A DNA stretch of 64,000 bases from contig NZ_LZLV01000112.1 of the NCBI RefSeq assembly GCF_001673405.1, forward strand, positions 186,001-250,000. The letters run 5' to 3'. Positions within the stretch are counted from its first letter, which is position 1. The number at the start of each line of letters is the position of its first letter. Under the pieces are notes generated by a model, which worked only from the letters and a program-made list of their open reading frames with translations, was not told the DNA's origin and did no database searches. This document shows positions 1-7,440 of the stretch, one piece after another. A program made the position numbers and the translations under genes. Source of the stretch: Mycobacterium sp. 1245111.1. Lineage in GTDB: Bacteria > Actinomycetota > Actinomycetes > Mycobacteriales > Mycobacteriaceae.

Positions 1-178
1 TGCTCAGATCAGCGAGATCGAGATGCGCCACTTGCACGGTGCCACCGATAGCAGCGGCGACCTGCTCAGACTTGCCGACGTCGCGGGCGGCGATCACGAT
101 GTGGTGGCCTGCGGCCGCCAGCGCTGCGGCGGTCTCTTTGCCTAGGCCACTATTGCCGCCGGTGATGACGATTCGCAC
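1..178 (-). CDS. Short-chain dehydrogenase/reductase, N-terminal part (runs off the window)
   Basis: The minus strand reads from a GTG at 178 into a Rossmann start: VRIVITGGNSGLGKETAAAL, followed later by a typical basic 'AARD' segment for NADP(H). TGGNSGLG is the TGxxxGxG nucleotide-binding motif of classical SDRs. A ribosome-binding sequence AGGAAGGA lies at 196-189, eleven bases ahead of the GTG, and fixes this start. Only about 59 residues are in the window; the catalytic Tyr/Lys region is outside it. The gene lies 51 bases downstream of the P450 gene on the same strand, so the two are probably co-transcribed and the SDR may oxidise the P450's hydroxylated product. Family assignment is secure; substrate is unknown. 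Confidence 0.85.
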   Translation of the reverse strand, partial: MRIVITGGNSGLGKETAAALAAAGHHIVIAARDVGKSEQVAAAIGGTVQVAHLDLADLS

Positions 179-229
179 GGGCGGTGGGTCCTTCCTTTAA
201 GGGCTGCGGAAATCCCAGCAGAGCGCGAC

Positions 230-1483
230 TTAGTCACCAGCGGGTTGGCTCGTCGTGGTGTCGAATTCGATGGGCAGGTGGGTGGGCCCGCTCAGCCCAA
301 GCAGCGGACGCCACGGCGCCGGACCTGCCAGTCGCGGGTTCGGCATCCGACGCGCAATTATCTTGAGCGCTTCGCAGAGCTCGCGTCGAGCAAGGTTCGC
401 GCCTAGGCAGTAATGAGCGCCGCCTCCGAATGTCAGAATTGGCGGCGGATCGGTTCGAGTGATGTCGAACCTGGACGGTTCGTCGTAGATGTCCGGATCC
501 CGGTTTGCGGCGTAGGTATTTACGAGAATGAATGTCCCTGCGGGAAAAGTGAATTCGCCGATAGTGACATCATCGACGACGCTGCGCACCGTGCTGCACA
601 TCGAAGGGGAGTGCCGCATCGTCTCTTCGACGGCGCTCATCGCTAACTCGGGGCGATCGTTGAGCAGGGCTAGTTGGTCGGGGTGATCGCACAACACCTG
701 GATCGACGCGGCGAGTTGGGTGCGGGTGGTGTCGGTCCCTGCGATGAGGATGCTGAAGGCCAGCATCTGTAATTCGCCGGTGCTAAGTCTGTCACCGTCG
801 TCGTTGGCTCGAATGAGCTCGGAGAGCAGATCGTCGGTCAGCTCGGCGCGGCGTGCGACGATCATGTCGTCGATATAGCTGTCGAATTCGTCCCAGGCCT
901 TTAGGACTGCGGGTTGCTCGTCGACGAGGTTGGTGTCGAAGCTGACAATCTTGAAGATGTCTTCGGCCCAGATCGAGATTTGCTTCCAGTCTGTGCTTGG
1001 GGCTCCCAGCAGCGCACAGATGACCGGAATGGGGTAGGGGCGAGCTATCTGTTCGACGAATTCGCAAGAGCCATAGGGTAGTACGTCGTCCACAAGCTGA
1101 TTCATCACAGCGTGAATCGTTTCGTCCATGCGCGCGGTTGCGCGCGGCGTGAACGCTCGCGAGACCAGTCCACGCAACCGGCGATGTTGGTTTCCCTCCA
1201 TGCAGAGGATGCTCTGCGTCACCCTGTCCCACAGCTCTCCGGACGTCACGCCCTGGGCAGAGAGGTGGATGCCGGGCGGGATCCCGAATCGTGGGTCGCC
1301 TAACACCGATCGGGCCAATTCGTAGGACAAGATTTCCGGGCCGATAGGGCCCAAGGCGATCGGGGCCACGTCGCGGGCCGCCAAAAATTGCGGATAGATC
1401 AGTTGGGGAGGAGCTGTCAGGTCGTAGTCGATGGCCGGCAGATTGGCCTCGAAGACGCTGGGCTTGACGGTTCTAACGCTCAT
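230..1483 (-). CDS. Cytochrome P450 monooxygenase (bacterial class I type)
   Basis: A 417-residue protein of usual soluble bacterial P450 length. It has the I-helix oxygen-activation motif AGTDTT, the K-helix EETMR (ExxR), and the haem-binding loop FGGGAHYCLG with the proximal thiolate at about Cys359. Such enzymes take electrons from a ferredoxin and hydroxylate small lipophilic substrates. The ATG at 1483 is preceded by GAGGAA. It is transcribed leftward with the partial SDR after it, from a promoter placed at 1604-1632. The catabolic neighbourhood (SDRs, CoA-transferases, alcohol dehydrogenase) suggests steroid, terpenoid or alkyl substrate oxidation, which is inference. I do not assign a CYP family number. 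Confidence 0.93.
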   Translation of the reverse strand: MSVRTVKPSVFEANLPAIDYDLTAPPQLIYPQFLAARDVAPIALGPIGPEILSYELARSVLGDPRFGIPPGIHLSAQGVTSGELWDRVTQSILCMEGNQHRRLRGLVSRAFTPRATARMDETIHAVMNQLVDDVLPYGSCEFVEQIARPYPIPVICALLGAPSTDWKQISIWAEDIFKIVSFDTNLVDEQPAVLKAWDEFDSYIDDMIVARRAELTDDLLSELIRANDDGDRLSTGELQMLAFSILIAGTDTTRTQLAASIQVLCDHPDQLALLNDRPELAMSAVEETMRHSPSMCSTVRSVVDDVTIGEFTFPAGTFILVNTYAANRDPDIYDEPSRFDITRTDPPPILTFGGGAHYCLGANLARRELCEALKIIARRMPNPRLAGPAPWRPLLGLSGPTHLPIEFDTTTSQPAGD

Positions 1484-1603
1484 GAACGTTCCTCGAGATT
1501 CGTACCCCGGCTGGTTGGCCCAGGTACGAGCGGAGGGACGCAGACGATCGACCGCTGGCGCACCTCGGGCGCCTTGCCTCGACTCGTGACGTCATCGCCT
1601 GCA

Positions 1604-1644
1604 TTTGTAACGCAGATACTGACCTACGTCAATGACTGAAGTCA
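1604..1644 (-). promoter_or_regulatory. Predicted sigA-type promoter of the P450/SDR unit with an abutting TGACTGAAGTCA box
   Basis: On the minus strand TTGACG (plus 1627-1632) is separated by exactly 17 bases from TACAAA (plus 1604-1609), facing the P450 gene. The near-palindrome TGACTGAAGTCA occupies 1633-1644, directly next to the -35 element. The same box with one or two changes occurs at two other promoters nearby (2396 and 2631), so it is probably a regulator-binding site. Promoter assignment is by eye. Confidence 0.5.
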
Positions 1645-1657
1645 CGAGATGGAATGG

Positions 1658-2389
1658 TCAGTCGCTGAAAATCTCTCGATTTACCGTGTGTAGGTACGGG
1701 ATCGCCAGAAACGGCGTGATGTAGAAGATGTCGTAGAGCCACCAGCCCACCACCGGCAGGATCACTCCGGAAAAGCGCACGTCGGCGTACATCGTCATGT
1801 TGAAGACGTAGAGACACCAGATGAGGACGCCCATCCAGCAGGTAATCACCATCCACTGGTGTCCCCACCGCTTCATCTGCAGGAATCCGATCGCTGCGGC
1901 GATCCGCATGCTGAAGACGGTCAAGATCATCCCGACTTCCATGGCCTTCTCACCTGGGCCCGCCGCGCCGCCGACCCAAAGCTCGTTGTAGTGCCAGAAG
2001 TAGCCGGCATCGAACATTGCGCCCCAGCCGTTCAACAGGATTCGCGCGAGAAGCGTGTGGCTGGCCACCAGATCGAGAGCCCATCCCACAGTGTTGATGG
2101 CAGCATCGATGATGACGAGATAACCGAGAAGTGTGACCAGCAGCGGCCGAACGCTCAGACCTTTGCGCTGTGCAACGCGCAACAGCCACACGCCACGCAG
2201 AAAGAGTGGAAGGCCAAAAATTCCCAGGGCTGCGGTGCCGATGAGGACGCTGCCCGCGATGAGCCATTTGTCGGCCTGACGCTGCGCTGCCCTCGACTGT
2301 TCCATGTGCTCGTCAAGGCCGCTGTCGTACAACCCGGCTGCCGGCACACTATGGGCGCGACGGTCCCGGCTCAGCGATGGCATGTTCAT
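1658..2389 (-). CDS. Integral membrane protein, function unknown
   Basis: A 243-residue protein with a short charged N-terminus (about 40 residues) followed by five or six hydrophobic segments: residues roughly 43-70, 83-105, 150-172, 180-203 and 207-235. It is rich in Trp and Tyr, including a conserved-looking FWHYNELW stretch between segments. I do not recognise a catalytic motif. The ATG at 2389 lies only eight bases from a predicted -10, so the transcript may be leaderless. It sits between the P450 unit and the divergent SDR operon and shares their TGACTnnAGTYA box, so it is likely co-regulated and may have a transport or membrane-anchoring role in the same pathway; that is inference. Confidence 0.8.
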   Translation of the reverse strand: MNMPSLSRDRRAHSVPAAGLYDSGLDEHMEQSRAAQRQADKWLIAGSVLIGTAALGIFGLPLFLRGVWLLRVAQRKGLSVRPLLVTLLGYLVIIDAAINTVGWALDLVASHTLLARILLNGWGAMFDAGYFWHYNELWVGGAAGPGEKAMEVGMILTVFSMRIAAAIGFLQMKRWGHQWMVITCWMGVLIWCLYVFNMTMYADVRFSGVILPVVGWWLYDIFYITPFLAIPYLHTVNREIFSD

Positions 2390-2395
2390 AAACGC

Positions 2396-2425
2396 TGACT
2401 CTAGTTAACGCAGTCTGGCAGTCAA
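2396..2425 (-). promoter_or_regulatory. Predicted promoter of the membrane-protein gene with TGACTCTAGTTA box over the -10
   Basis: Minus-strand TTGACT (plus 2420-2425), 16 bases, TAGAGT (plus 2398-2403), eight bases ahead of the ATG at 2389. The box TGACTCTAGTTA (2396-2407) covers the -10 and matches TGACTTAAGTCA at 2631-2642 in TGACT-nn-AGT-x-A. Confidence 0.45.
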
Positions 2426-2624
2426 TAGACCATGCCGCGGTGTTGCCGCGCGGCGCTGTCACGGCGCCATCTTTGAATTCCGCGGTCACCGGGGTTGTGG
2501 CCACAGGGCTGTGCAGGCGTTCTACTGCGGGGAGATCCATGAGAGATGTTGCGTCCAACAACAACGCGGGCGACAGCGTCGCTCGCAACGATAGGCCCGC
2601 CGGCGCACCTGCAAATTGCGCATT

Positions 2625-2658
2625 CTCGATTGACTTAAGTCAATCGAGGCCGTTAGAT
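2625..2658 (+). promoter_or_regulatory. Promoter of the SDR operon with a perfect 24-bp palindrome over the -35
   Basis: Positions 2625-2648 form an uninterrupted 24-base perfect palindrome whose core is GATTGACTTAAGTCAATC. It contains TTGACT (2630-2635), which is 17 bases ahead of TTAGAT (2653-2658), a good sigA-like promoter for the gene starting at 2686. A repressor bound to the palindrome would block the -35. The core TGACTTAAGTCA recurs in altered form at 1633 and 2396. Confidence 0.65.
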
Positions 2659-2685
2659 GAGGACCACCGGACGGGAAGGATTGTG

Positions 2686-3474
2686 ATGGCGCTCGAGCAG
2701 TTCAACTTGGACGGGCAAGTGGCGATCGTGACGGGGGCGGGGAAAGGCGTCGGTCAAGGCATCGCCCGGGTCCTCGCGGAGGCGGGCGCGACTGTCGTCG
2801 GCACTGCGCGCACCGAGTCGGACATTGTGGCGACGATCGACGGAATCGAGAAGGCCGGCGGCAAGGGACTCGCCGTGGTCGCTGACGCGATCAGCCGCCC
2901 GGACGGCAGACGCGTCGTCGACACCACAATGGAGCGCTTCGGGCGCATCGACATTTTGGTCAACAACGTCGGCGGCTCGTCCTACGCCCGGTTCCTGGAC
3001 ATCACCGACGAGGACTTCAAGCACACCTTCGACTGGTGCGTGACGTCGGCATTCATCATGAGCCAGCTCGCCGCACCGCACATGATCGAAGCCGGCCATG
3101 GCAACATCGTCAATATCTCCTCGGGCTCAGCGCGTTTCGGGATCCGCGCGCTGACCGCATACTGTGTGGCAAAGGGCGGACTCGAGGCTCTAACACGCGC
3201 CATGGCGCAGGAGCTTGCGCCCAAGATCCGCGTCAACGCGATCGCCCTAGGATCCTTCGCGACCGACGGTCTGCAAGGCAGTCTGGACATGATGCCCGGG
3301 TCACGGGAAAAGATGGAAGAGGCGACGCCGCTGCATCGGCTCGGTGACGTCGAGGACCTTGGGCGCCTCTGCGTGTATCTCTCCACGCCTGGCTGCTACG
3401 CCACCAACGCGATCTTCCACGTCGACGGCGGTATTGATTCCAACAATTCGCCCCTGCCGATTCCCGACTACTAA
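2686..3474 (+). CDS. Short-chain dehydrogenase/reductase (classical)
   Basis: A 262-residue SDR. TGAGKGVG (cofactor loop), NNVGG (structural Asn), SSGS with the catalytic Ser, and YCVAK (Tyr and Lys) are all present, and the end VDGGIDSN is typical of classical SDRs. The ATG at 2686 is preceded by GGGAAGGA at 2673-2680; an upstream open frame exists but has no coding character and would run through the promoter palindrome. It heads a four-gene plus-strand operon (SDR, DapB-like dehydrogenase, mycofactocin-type SDR, enoyl-CoA hydratase). A 3-hydroxyacyl-CoA or ring-hydroxyl dehydrogenase role would fit, but the substrate cannot be read from sequence. Confidence 0.92.
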   Translation: MALEQFNLDGQVAIVTGAGKGVGQGIARVLAEAGATVVGTARTESDIVATIDGIEKAGGKGLAVVADAISRPDGRRVVDTTMERFGRIDILVNNVGGSSYARFLDITDEDFKHTFDWCVTSAFIMSQLAAPHMIEAGHGNIVNISSGSARFGIRALTAYCVAKGGLEALTRAMAQELAPKIRVNAIALGSFATDGLQGSLDMMPGSREKMEEATPLHRLGDVEDLGRLCVYLSTPGCYATNAIFHVDGGIDSNNSPLPIPDY

Positions 3475-3483
3475 TCAAGAACG

Positions 3484-4566
3484 GTGACAAGAATGCGCCG
3501 AGTCGTCCAATTCTCCACCGGCAACGTCGGAGTACACGCACTCAGGGTGCTGATCGAACGCCCCGATCTCGATTTGGTTGGTGTTCATGCAGCCAGCCCG
3601 AGCAAGATTGGACGCGATGCCGCCGACTTGTGTGGATTGAGCGAGCCCACCGGCATCATCGCGACCGACGATGTCGACGCGCTGATCGCGCTGAAGCCCG
3701 ACTGCGTGGTCTACACCGCGCAGGGCGAAACGCGGCCGATGGAAGTAATCGAACAAATGTCGAGGTTCCTCTCTGCGGGAATCAACATCGCCGCGACGTC
3801 GATGGTATGGCTGGTGACGCCCCACCAGGCCGACGACTGGCTGCGCCTGCCCCTGCAACAAGCCTGTGAGACAGGCAATGCTTCTCTGTACGTCAACGGC
3901 ATCGACCCTGGGTACTCGGGAGACACAGAAGTGCACTCCGCTCTGAGCCTGACCGCGCGCGCCCGATCGATCTTGGTGCAGGAGATTTTCGATTACGCGA
4001 ATTACGACGACTTTGAATTCACCGGCAAGCAAATGGGTTTCGGTGCCGGTGCCGAGGACGACACTCCGCTGTTGTTCCTGCCCGGCGTGCTCATCACGAT
4101 GTGGGGCGGGGCGGTACGCAACCTTGCCGATCAGTTGGGCGTGGACCTCGAAGACGTTCGTCAGCGAATCGAACCGTGGTACACCAAAGAACGGATCGAA
4201 TGCAAGATGGCGACAATCGAACCGGGCCAGATGGCCGCGATCAAGTTCGCTGTCGAAGGCGTTCGCGACGGCCGCGCGGTGATCACCATGGAACATGTCA
4301 CCCGGCTAACAGATGCATCGGCGCCGGACTGGGAATTTCCTCCCGACGGTCATCCCGGCGTTCACCGCGTCGTGATTGACGGAGATCCGCGTGTCGAACT
4401 CAACACCCACGTTTCACACCCTCGCCTCGACGTCACCGAGGCAGGCTGTTACTCCACGGCCGCGCGGGTGATTAACGCGATCGAATGGATCTGTGGTGCA
4501 CCCGCAGGACTGATTGCCGTAGAGGACATCCCGCCAGTTGAGCTCATCCGTGGCCTGATGTGGTGA
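3484..4566 (+). CDS. Dihydrodipicolinate-reductase-like NAD(P)-dependent dehydrogenase
   Basis: A 360-residue protein starting with a Rossmann fold: FSTGNVGVHALR, then a beta-strand with 'DLVGVHAASPSKIG'. This pattern belongs to the DapB_N / 2,4-diaminopentanoate-dehydrogenase-like family, many of which in mycobacteria are found in lipid and steroid degradation loci with unknown substrates. It begins ten bases after the SDR stop. The GTG at 3484 is used here; an in-frame ATG at 3493 is a possible alternative since neither has a strong Shine-Dalgarno. Its last seven bases overlap the next gene, indicating translational coupling. It is not a lysine-biosynthesis gene by context; the true reaction is unknown. 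Confidence 0.75.
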   Translation: MTRMRRVVQFSTGNVGVHALRVLIERPDLDLVGVHAASPSKIGRDAADLCGLSEPTGIIATDDVDALIALKPDCVVYTAQGETRPMEVIEQMSRFLSAGINIAATSMVWLVTPHQADDWLRLPLQQACETGNASLYVNGIDPGYSGDTEVHSALSLTARARSILVQEIFDYANYDDFEFTGKQMGFGAGAEDDTPLLFLPGVLITMWGGAVRNLADQLGVDLEDVRQRIEPWYTKERIECKMATIEPGQMAAIKFAVEGVRDGRAVITMEHVTRLTDASAPDWEFPPDGHPGVHRVVIDGDPRVELNTHVSHPRLDVTEAGCYSTAARVINAIEWICGAPAGLIAVEDIPPVELIRGLMW

Positions 4567-5381
4567 GCCCGTCCGCAGCCGGGCGGGTTGCCGGCAAGCG
4601 AGTCCTGATCACCGGCGCCGCACGAGGTTTCGGACGAAGCCACGCGGTGCGGCTGGCCGAGGAAGGCGCCGATCTCATCCTAGTCGACCTGTGTCGGTCA
4701 CTTCCCGAGATCGAATACCCGCTGGCCACCGAGGAGGATCTGGCAGAGACGGTCCGACTTGTCACCGACCTGGGCCGCCGGTGTGTGAGCCGCGTGGTCG
4801 ATGTACGCGACGAGGACGCGCTGAGGTCGGCCGTCGATGACGGTGTTGCCGAGTTGGGCGGACTTGACGCCGCCGTTGCCAATGCCGGCGTTCTGACCGG
4901 CGGACAATGGCACGAGACGACTGGCGAGCACTGGCGCACTGTCGTCGACGTCAATCTCATCGGGACCTGGAATACCTGCGCAGCGGCGATACCGCACATC
5001 CTCGAACAGGGCGGAGGCAGCCTGGTAACCATAAGCTCAGCGGGCGCAGCCGCTGGCTTTCCACTACAGGTGCCCTACACGGCCACCAAGCATGGAGTCA
5101 TCGGCCTGACCTTGTCGCTGGCCAACGAGCTTGCCGCACAGAGTATTAGAGTCAATACCGTACTGCCGACGGGTGCCCCCACCGGAATGATTCCAGTCTC
5201 CCTCGGTAACGCACTCGGCGGCGACCGAGCTGATTTGGTACCACTGTTCATCAACGCCATGCCCACACCTTGCATCGACCCGGTCGATGTCAGTCACGCC
5301 GTGCTCTACCTCGTCTCCGACGAGTCTCGGTTCGTCACCGGACTTCAGTTCAAAGTCGATGCGGGCGTGACGATCAACTGA
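4560..5381 (+). CDS. Mycofactocin-coupled-type SDR (carveol dehydrogenase-like)
   Basis: A 273-residue SDR. The N-terminal signature GRVAGKRVLITGAARGFGRSH followed by AVRLAEEGADLILVDLC matches the SDR subfamily that I know as mycofactocin-coupled (TIGR03971, which includes carveol dehydrogenase). These enzymes hold a non-exchangeable nicotinamide and need the peptide redox carrier mycofactocin to be re-oxidised. Catalytic Ser (ISSAGA) and YTATK are present, and an insertion between the first beta-strand and helix, typical of this group, is visible. Start GTG at 4560, or GTG at 4563 giving a GTGA overlap with the previous stop. Together with the NDMA-type alcohol dehydrogenase at 6125-7240 it makes this locus a likely mycofactocin client. 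Confidence 0.85.
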   Translation: MVSPSAAGRVAGKRVLITGAARGFGRSHAVRLAEEGADLILVDLCRSLPEIEYPLATEEDLAETVRLVTDLGRRCVSRVVDVRDEDALRSAVDDGVAELGGLDAAVANAGVLTGGQWHETTGEHWRTVVDVNLIGTWNTCAAAIPHILEQGGGSLVTISSAGAAAGFPLQVPYTATKHGVIGLTLSLANELAAQSIRVNTVLPTGAPTGMIPVSLGNALGGDRADLVPLFINAMPTPCIDPVDVSHAVLYLVSDESRFVTGLQFKVDAGVTIN

Positions 5382-6103
5382 TGATCGACGAGCGGCAAGA
5401 CGGCTTCGTCACATGGCTGACGCTCGACCGACCCGAGCGTTTGAACGCCTTCACCGTCGACGGCTACCGAGAACTGCGCATCGCGCTGCAACGTCTCGCC
5501 GTCGACGACCACACTCGAGTGGCGGTGATCACCGGACGCGGACGTGCGTTCTCAGCCGGCGCTGACCGATCTCTGCTCGAGGGACATTCGTCCGCGCTCG
5601 ACCAGCAAAGGGCCGCCGAGGAATTCAGTCTCTTTCTAGACGCACTAGGCGGCTTCCCGAAGCCACTCTTTGCCGCCGTGAACGGTCTTGCTGTCGGCAT
5701 CGGCGCCACCATGCTGTTGTACTGCGACATGGTGTTCATGGCGGAAGGCGCACGCCTGCGGTTGCCATTCACCGCACTTGGCATTGTGCCGGAAGCTGGA
5801 AGCAGCGTGCTCCTGCCCGCACGGGTCCGCTGGGCCGACGCGATGTGGGCAATGCTCTCAAGCGAGTGGATCGAGGCCACGGCGGCGTACCAAATGGGGC
5901 TCGCCTCACGGCTCGTGCCGGACCACGCCCTTCTTGAGCGGACGGCGACTGCGGCCGCGACCGTCGCCGGCCACGACCCGTTGTCGGTCGCCGCTACAAA
6001 ACGTCTCCTGACGAGTAGTCGTCAGGAGATGGCGCGCGCGGCCATCGCGCGCGAACTCGCAGAGATGGCGGGTTTAGCAAGCAGAACCGACAAGCGAAGC
6101 TGA
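5381..6103 (+). CDS. Enoyl-CoA hydratase/isomerase family protein
   Basis: A 240-residue crotonase-fold protein, slightly shorter than the usual 255-265. Visible features are LDRPERLNAF near the N-terminus, the oxyanion-hole segment FSAGADRSLLEG, the second backbone NH segment NGLAVGIGATMLL, and GIVPEAGSS carrying the usual catalytic Glu position. The ATG at 5381 overlaps the previous stop by one base (TGATG), so it is translationally coupled to the SDR. It ends 22 bases from the convergent alcohol dehydrogenase stop. Hydration of an enoyl-CoA or isomerisation in side-chain or ring degradation is the likely job. Confidence 0.9.
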   Translation: MIDERQDGFVTWLTLDRPERLNAFTVDGYRELRIALQRLAVDDHTRVAVITGRGRAFSAGADRSLLEGHSSALDQQRAAEEFSLFLDALGGFPKPLFAAVNGLAVGIGATMLLYCDMVFMAEGARLRLPFTALGIVPEAGSSVLLPARVRWADAMWAMLSSEWIEATAAYQMGLASRLVPDHALLERTATAAATVAGHDPLSVAATKRLLTSSRQEMARAAIARELAEMAGLASRTDKRS

Positions 6104-6124
6104 CGAATCGGCCTCATGCCTGAC

Positions 6125-7240
6125 TCAGTGTTCGTGGATTATCACTCCGCGAATATTGCGGCCGGCGAGCATATCGTCGTAGGCCTCGTTGATGTCCCCG
6201 AGCTTGTACTCAGTTGTGACGGCCTCGTCGAGCAACAGTTTCCCGCTTCGATAGAGGCTGATCAGTCGAGGTATGTCTGCTCGCGGGTTGGCTTCGCCGT
6301 ACAGGCTGCCCAGAAGGCGCTTCTGGAACAGGGTGAACAACGTCAGCGGTAGCGTCGGCGTCACGTCGGACATGGAGGCAAGGGCGGTCGCCACAACCGC
6401 ACCGCCCTTGCGTACGGCATTGAGTGCGTCATTGATCATCGCGCCTTCAAGCTTGCCGGGGGTGAGGATGGCCGAGTCGGCCATTACTCCTCGGGTAATC
6501 TCGCCGATCAACTGTGTCGCTTCCTCGATCGAGGTGGCGAAGTGGGTAGCCCCAAATTGAAAAGCTTTGGCGCGCTTACTCGGCTCGATATCGACCACGA
6601 CAATGTGTTCCGCCCCAGCCAGCCGCGCGCCCTGGACGGCACCGCTGCCAATCCCTCCGCAACCTATTACGAGCACGACGTCACCGGGACTGGTGTTTGC
6701 GGTATTGACGGCTGAGCCCCAGCCGGTCGTGATCCCGCAGCCGAGAAGGCATGCGCGCGATAGCGGTACATCGTTGTCAATCTTGACCACAGAGGCTTCC
6801 GACAACACGCCCCATTGAGCGAAACTTCCGACGCCAGAGAGCGCTCCGATGCCTTGTCCCCTGGCGCGGCGCCGGAAGGTGCCGTCGGCCTGGACTCCCG
6901 CGAGAATCGTGGCGCCGTAATCACAAAGGTTTTGGCGACCTGTGGCGCACCAGCGGCAGCGACCACATGCGGGGAGGAAAGACGTGACCACATGGTCACC
7001 CTCAGCGATATCGCGCACACCGGGACCGACCTCCCGAACGATGCCACCTCCCTCGTGCCCACCGATCAACGGAAAACTCACCCCGTACATGTCACCGGTG
7101 CGGATGTGGTGGTCGGAATGGCATAGACCGGTGGCTTCAAACTCGACGAGTAGCTCGCCTTCCTGGGGCGGATCGAGTTCGATCTCTTCCACCGACCATT
7201 TTTCGTTTAGGTTCCACAACACTGCTCCGCTTGTTTTCAT
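6125..7240 (-). CDS. Zinc alcohol dehydrogenase, NDMA-dependent (mycofactocin) type
   Basis: A 371-residue medium-chain dehydrogenase. Catalytic zinc ligands Cys40 (GLCHSDHH) and His62/Glu63 (GGHEG), and the four structural-zinc cysteines at 92, 95, 98 and 106, are in place; the Rossmann motif is GCGGIGSGA. The whole chain resembles M. tuberculosis AdhB/AdhD-type proteins, which I know as NDMA-dependent alcohol dehydrogenases with a tightly bound NAD re-oxidised through mycofactocin. The ATG at 7240 overlaps the ferredoxin stop (ATGA), so a longer in-frame reading from 7393 is rejected. It would oxidise an alcohol made by a P450 to the aldehyde, upstream of the ALDH at 13505. Confidence 0.9.
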   Translation of the reverse strand: MKTSGAVLWNLNEKWSVEEIELDPPQEGELLVEFEATGLCHSDHHIRTGDMYGVSFPLIGGHEGGGIVREVGPGVRDIAEGDHVVTSFLPACGRCRWCATGRQNLCDYGATILAGVQADGTFRRRARGQGIGALSGVGSFAQWGVLSEASVVKIDNDVPLSRACLLGCGITTGWGSAVNTANTSPGDVVLVIGCGGIGSGAVQGARLAGAEHIVVVDIEPSKRAKAFQFGATHFATSIEEATQLIGEITRGVMADSAILTPGKLEGAMINDALNAVRKGGAVVATALASMSDVTPTLPLTLFTLFQKRLLGSLYGEANPRADIPRLISLYRSGKLLLDEAVTTEYKLGDINEAYDDMLAGRNIRGVIIHEH

Positions 7241-7437
7241 GGCGACTCCTTGACGATGTGTATGGCACGCTCGGGGCAGTTCGCGATTACGTTGTGTGCG
7301 CGGTCTTCCCATCCGGGAGGAATATTTTCTACGGTGACGACGGCGGTCCCGTCGTCGTCGATGTCGAACAGTTCGGGATACGCTGCGTAACAACGGCTAT
7401 GGCCTTGGCACCTTTCTGAGTCGACACGAAGTTTCAC
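7237..7437 (-). CDS. Ferredoxin, 3Fe-4S-type partner of cytochrome P450
   Basis: A 66-residue acidic protein beginning MKLRVDSERCQGHSRC. It has the Cys-x5-Cys and distant Cys-Pro (NCPERAI) arrangement of single-cluster ferredoxins that serve mycobacterial P450s; the middle position of the classic CxxCxxC is occupied by His (CQGHSRC), a known feature of this group. It starts three bases after the CoA-transferase stop and overlaps the alcohol dehydrogenase start by four bases. It is the obvious electron donor for the P450s at 230-1483 and 10981-12201. The arrangement ferredoxin-alcohol dehydrogenase is like the M. tuberculosis CYP51 locus, from memory. Confidence 0.93.
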   Translation of the reverse strand: MKLRVDSERCQGHSRCYAAYPELFDIDDDGTAVVTVENIPPGWEDRAHNVIANCPERAIHIVKESP

Positions 7438-7440
7438 CGC

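Noticed and set aside
3484..4566. A true dihydrodipicolinate reductase (dapB)
   Set aside because: Only the Rossmann part fits; length and catabolic context disagree with lysine biosynthesis.
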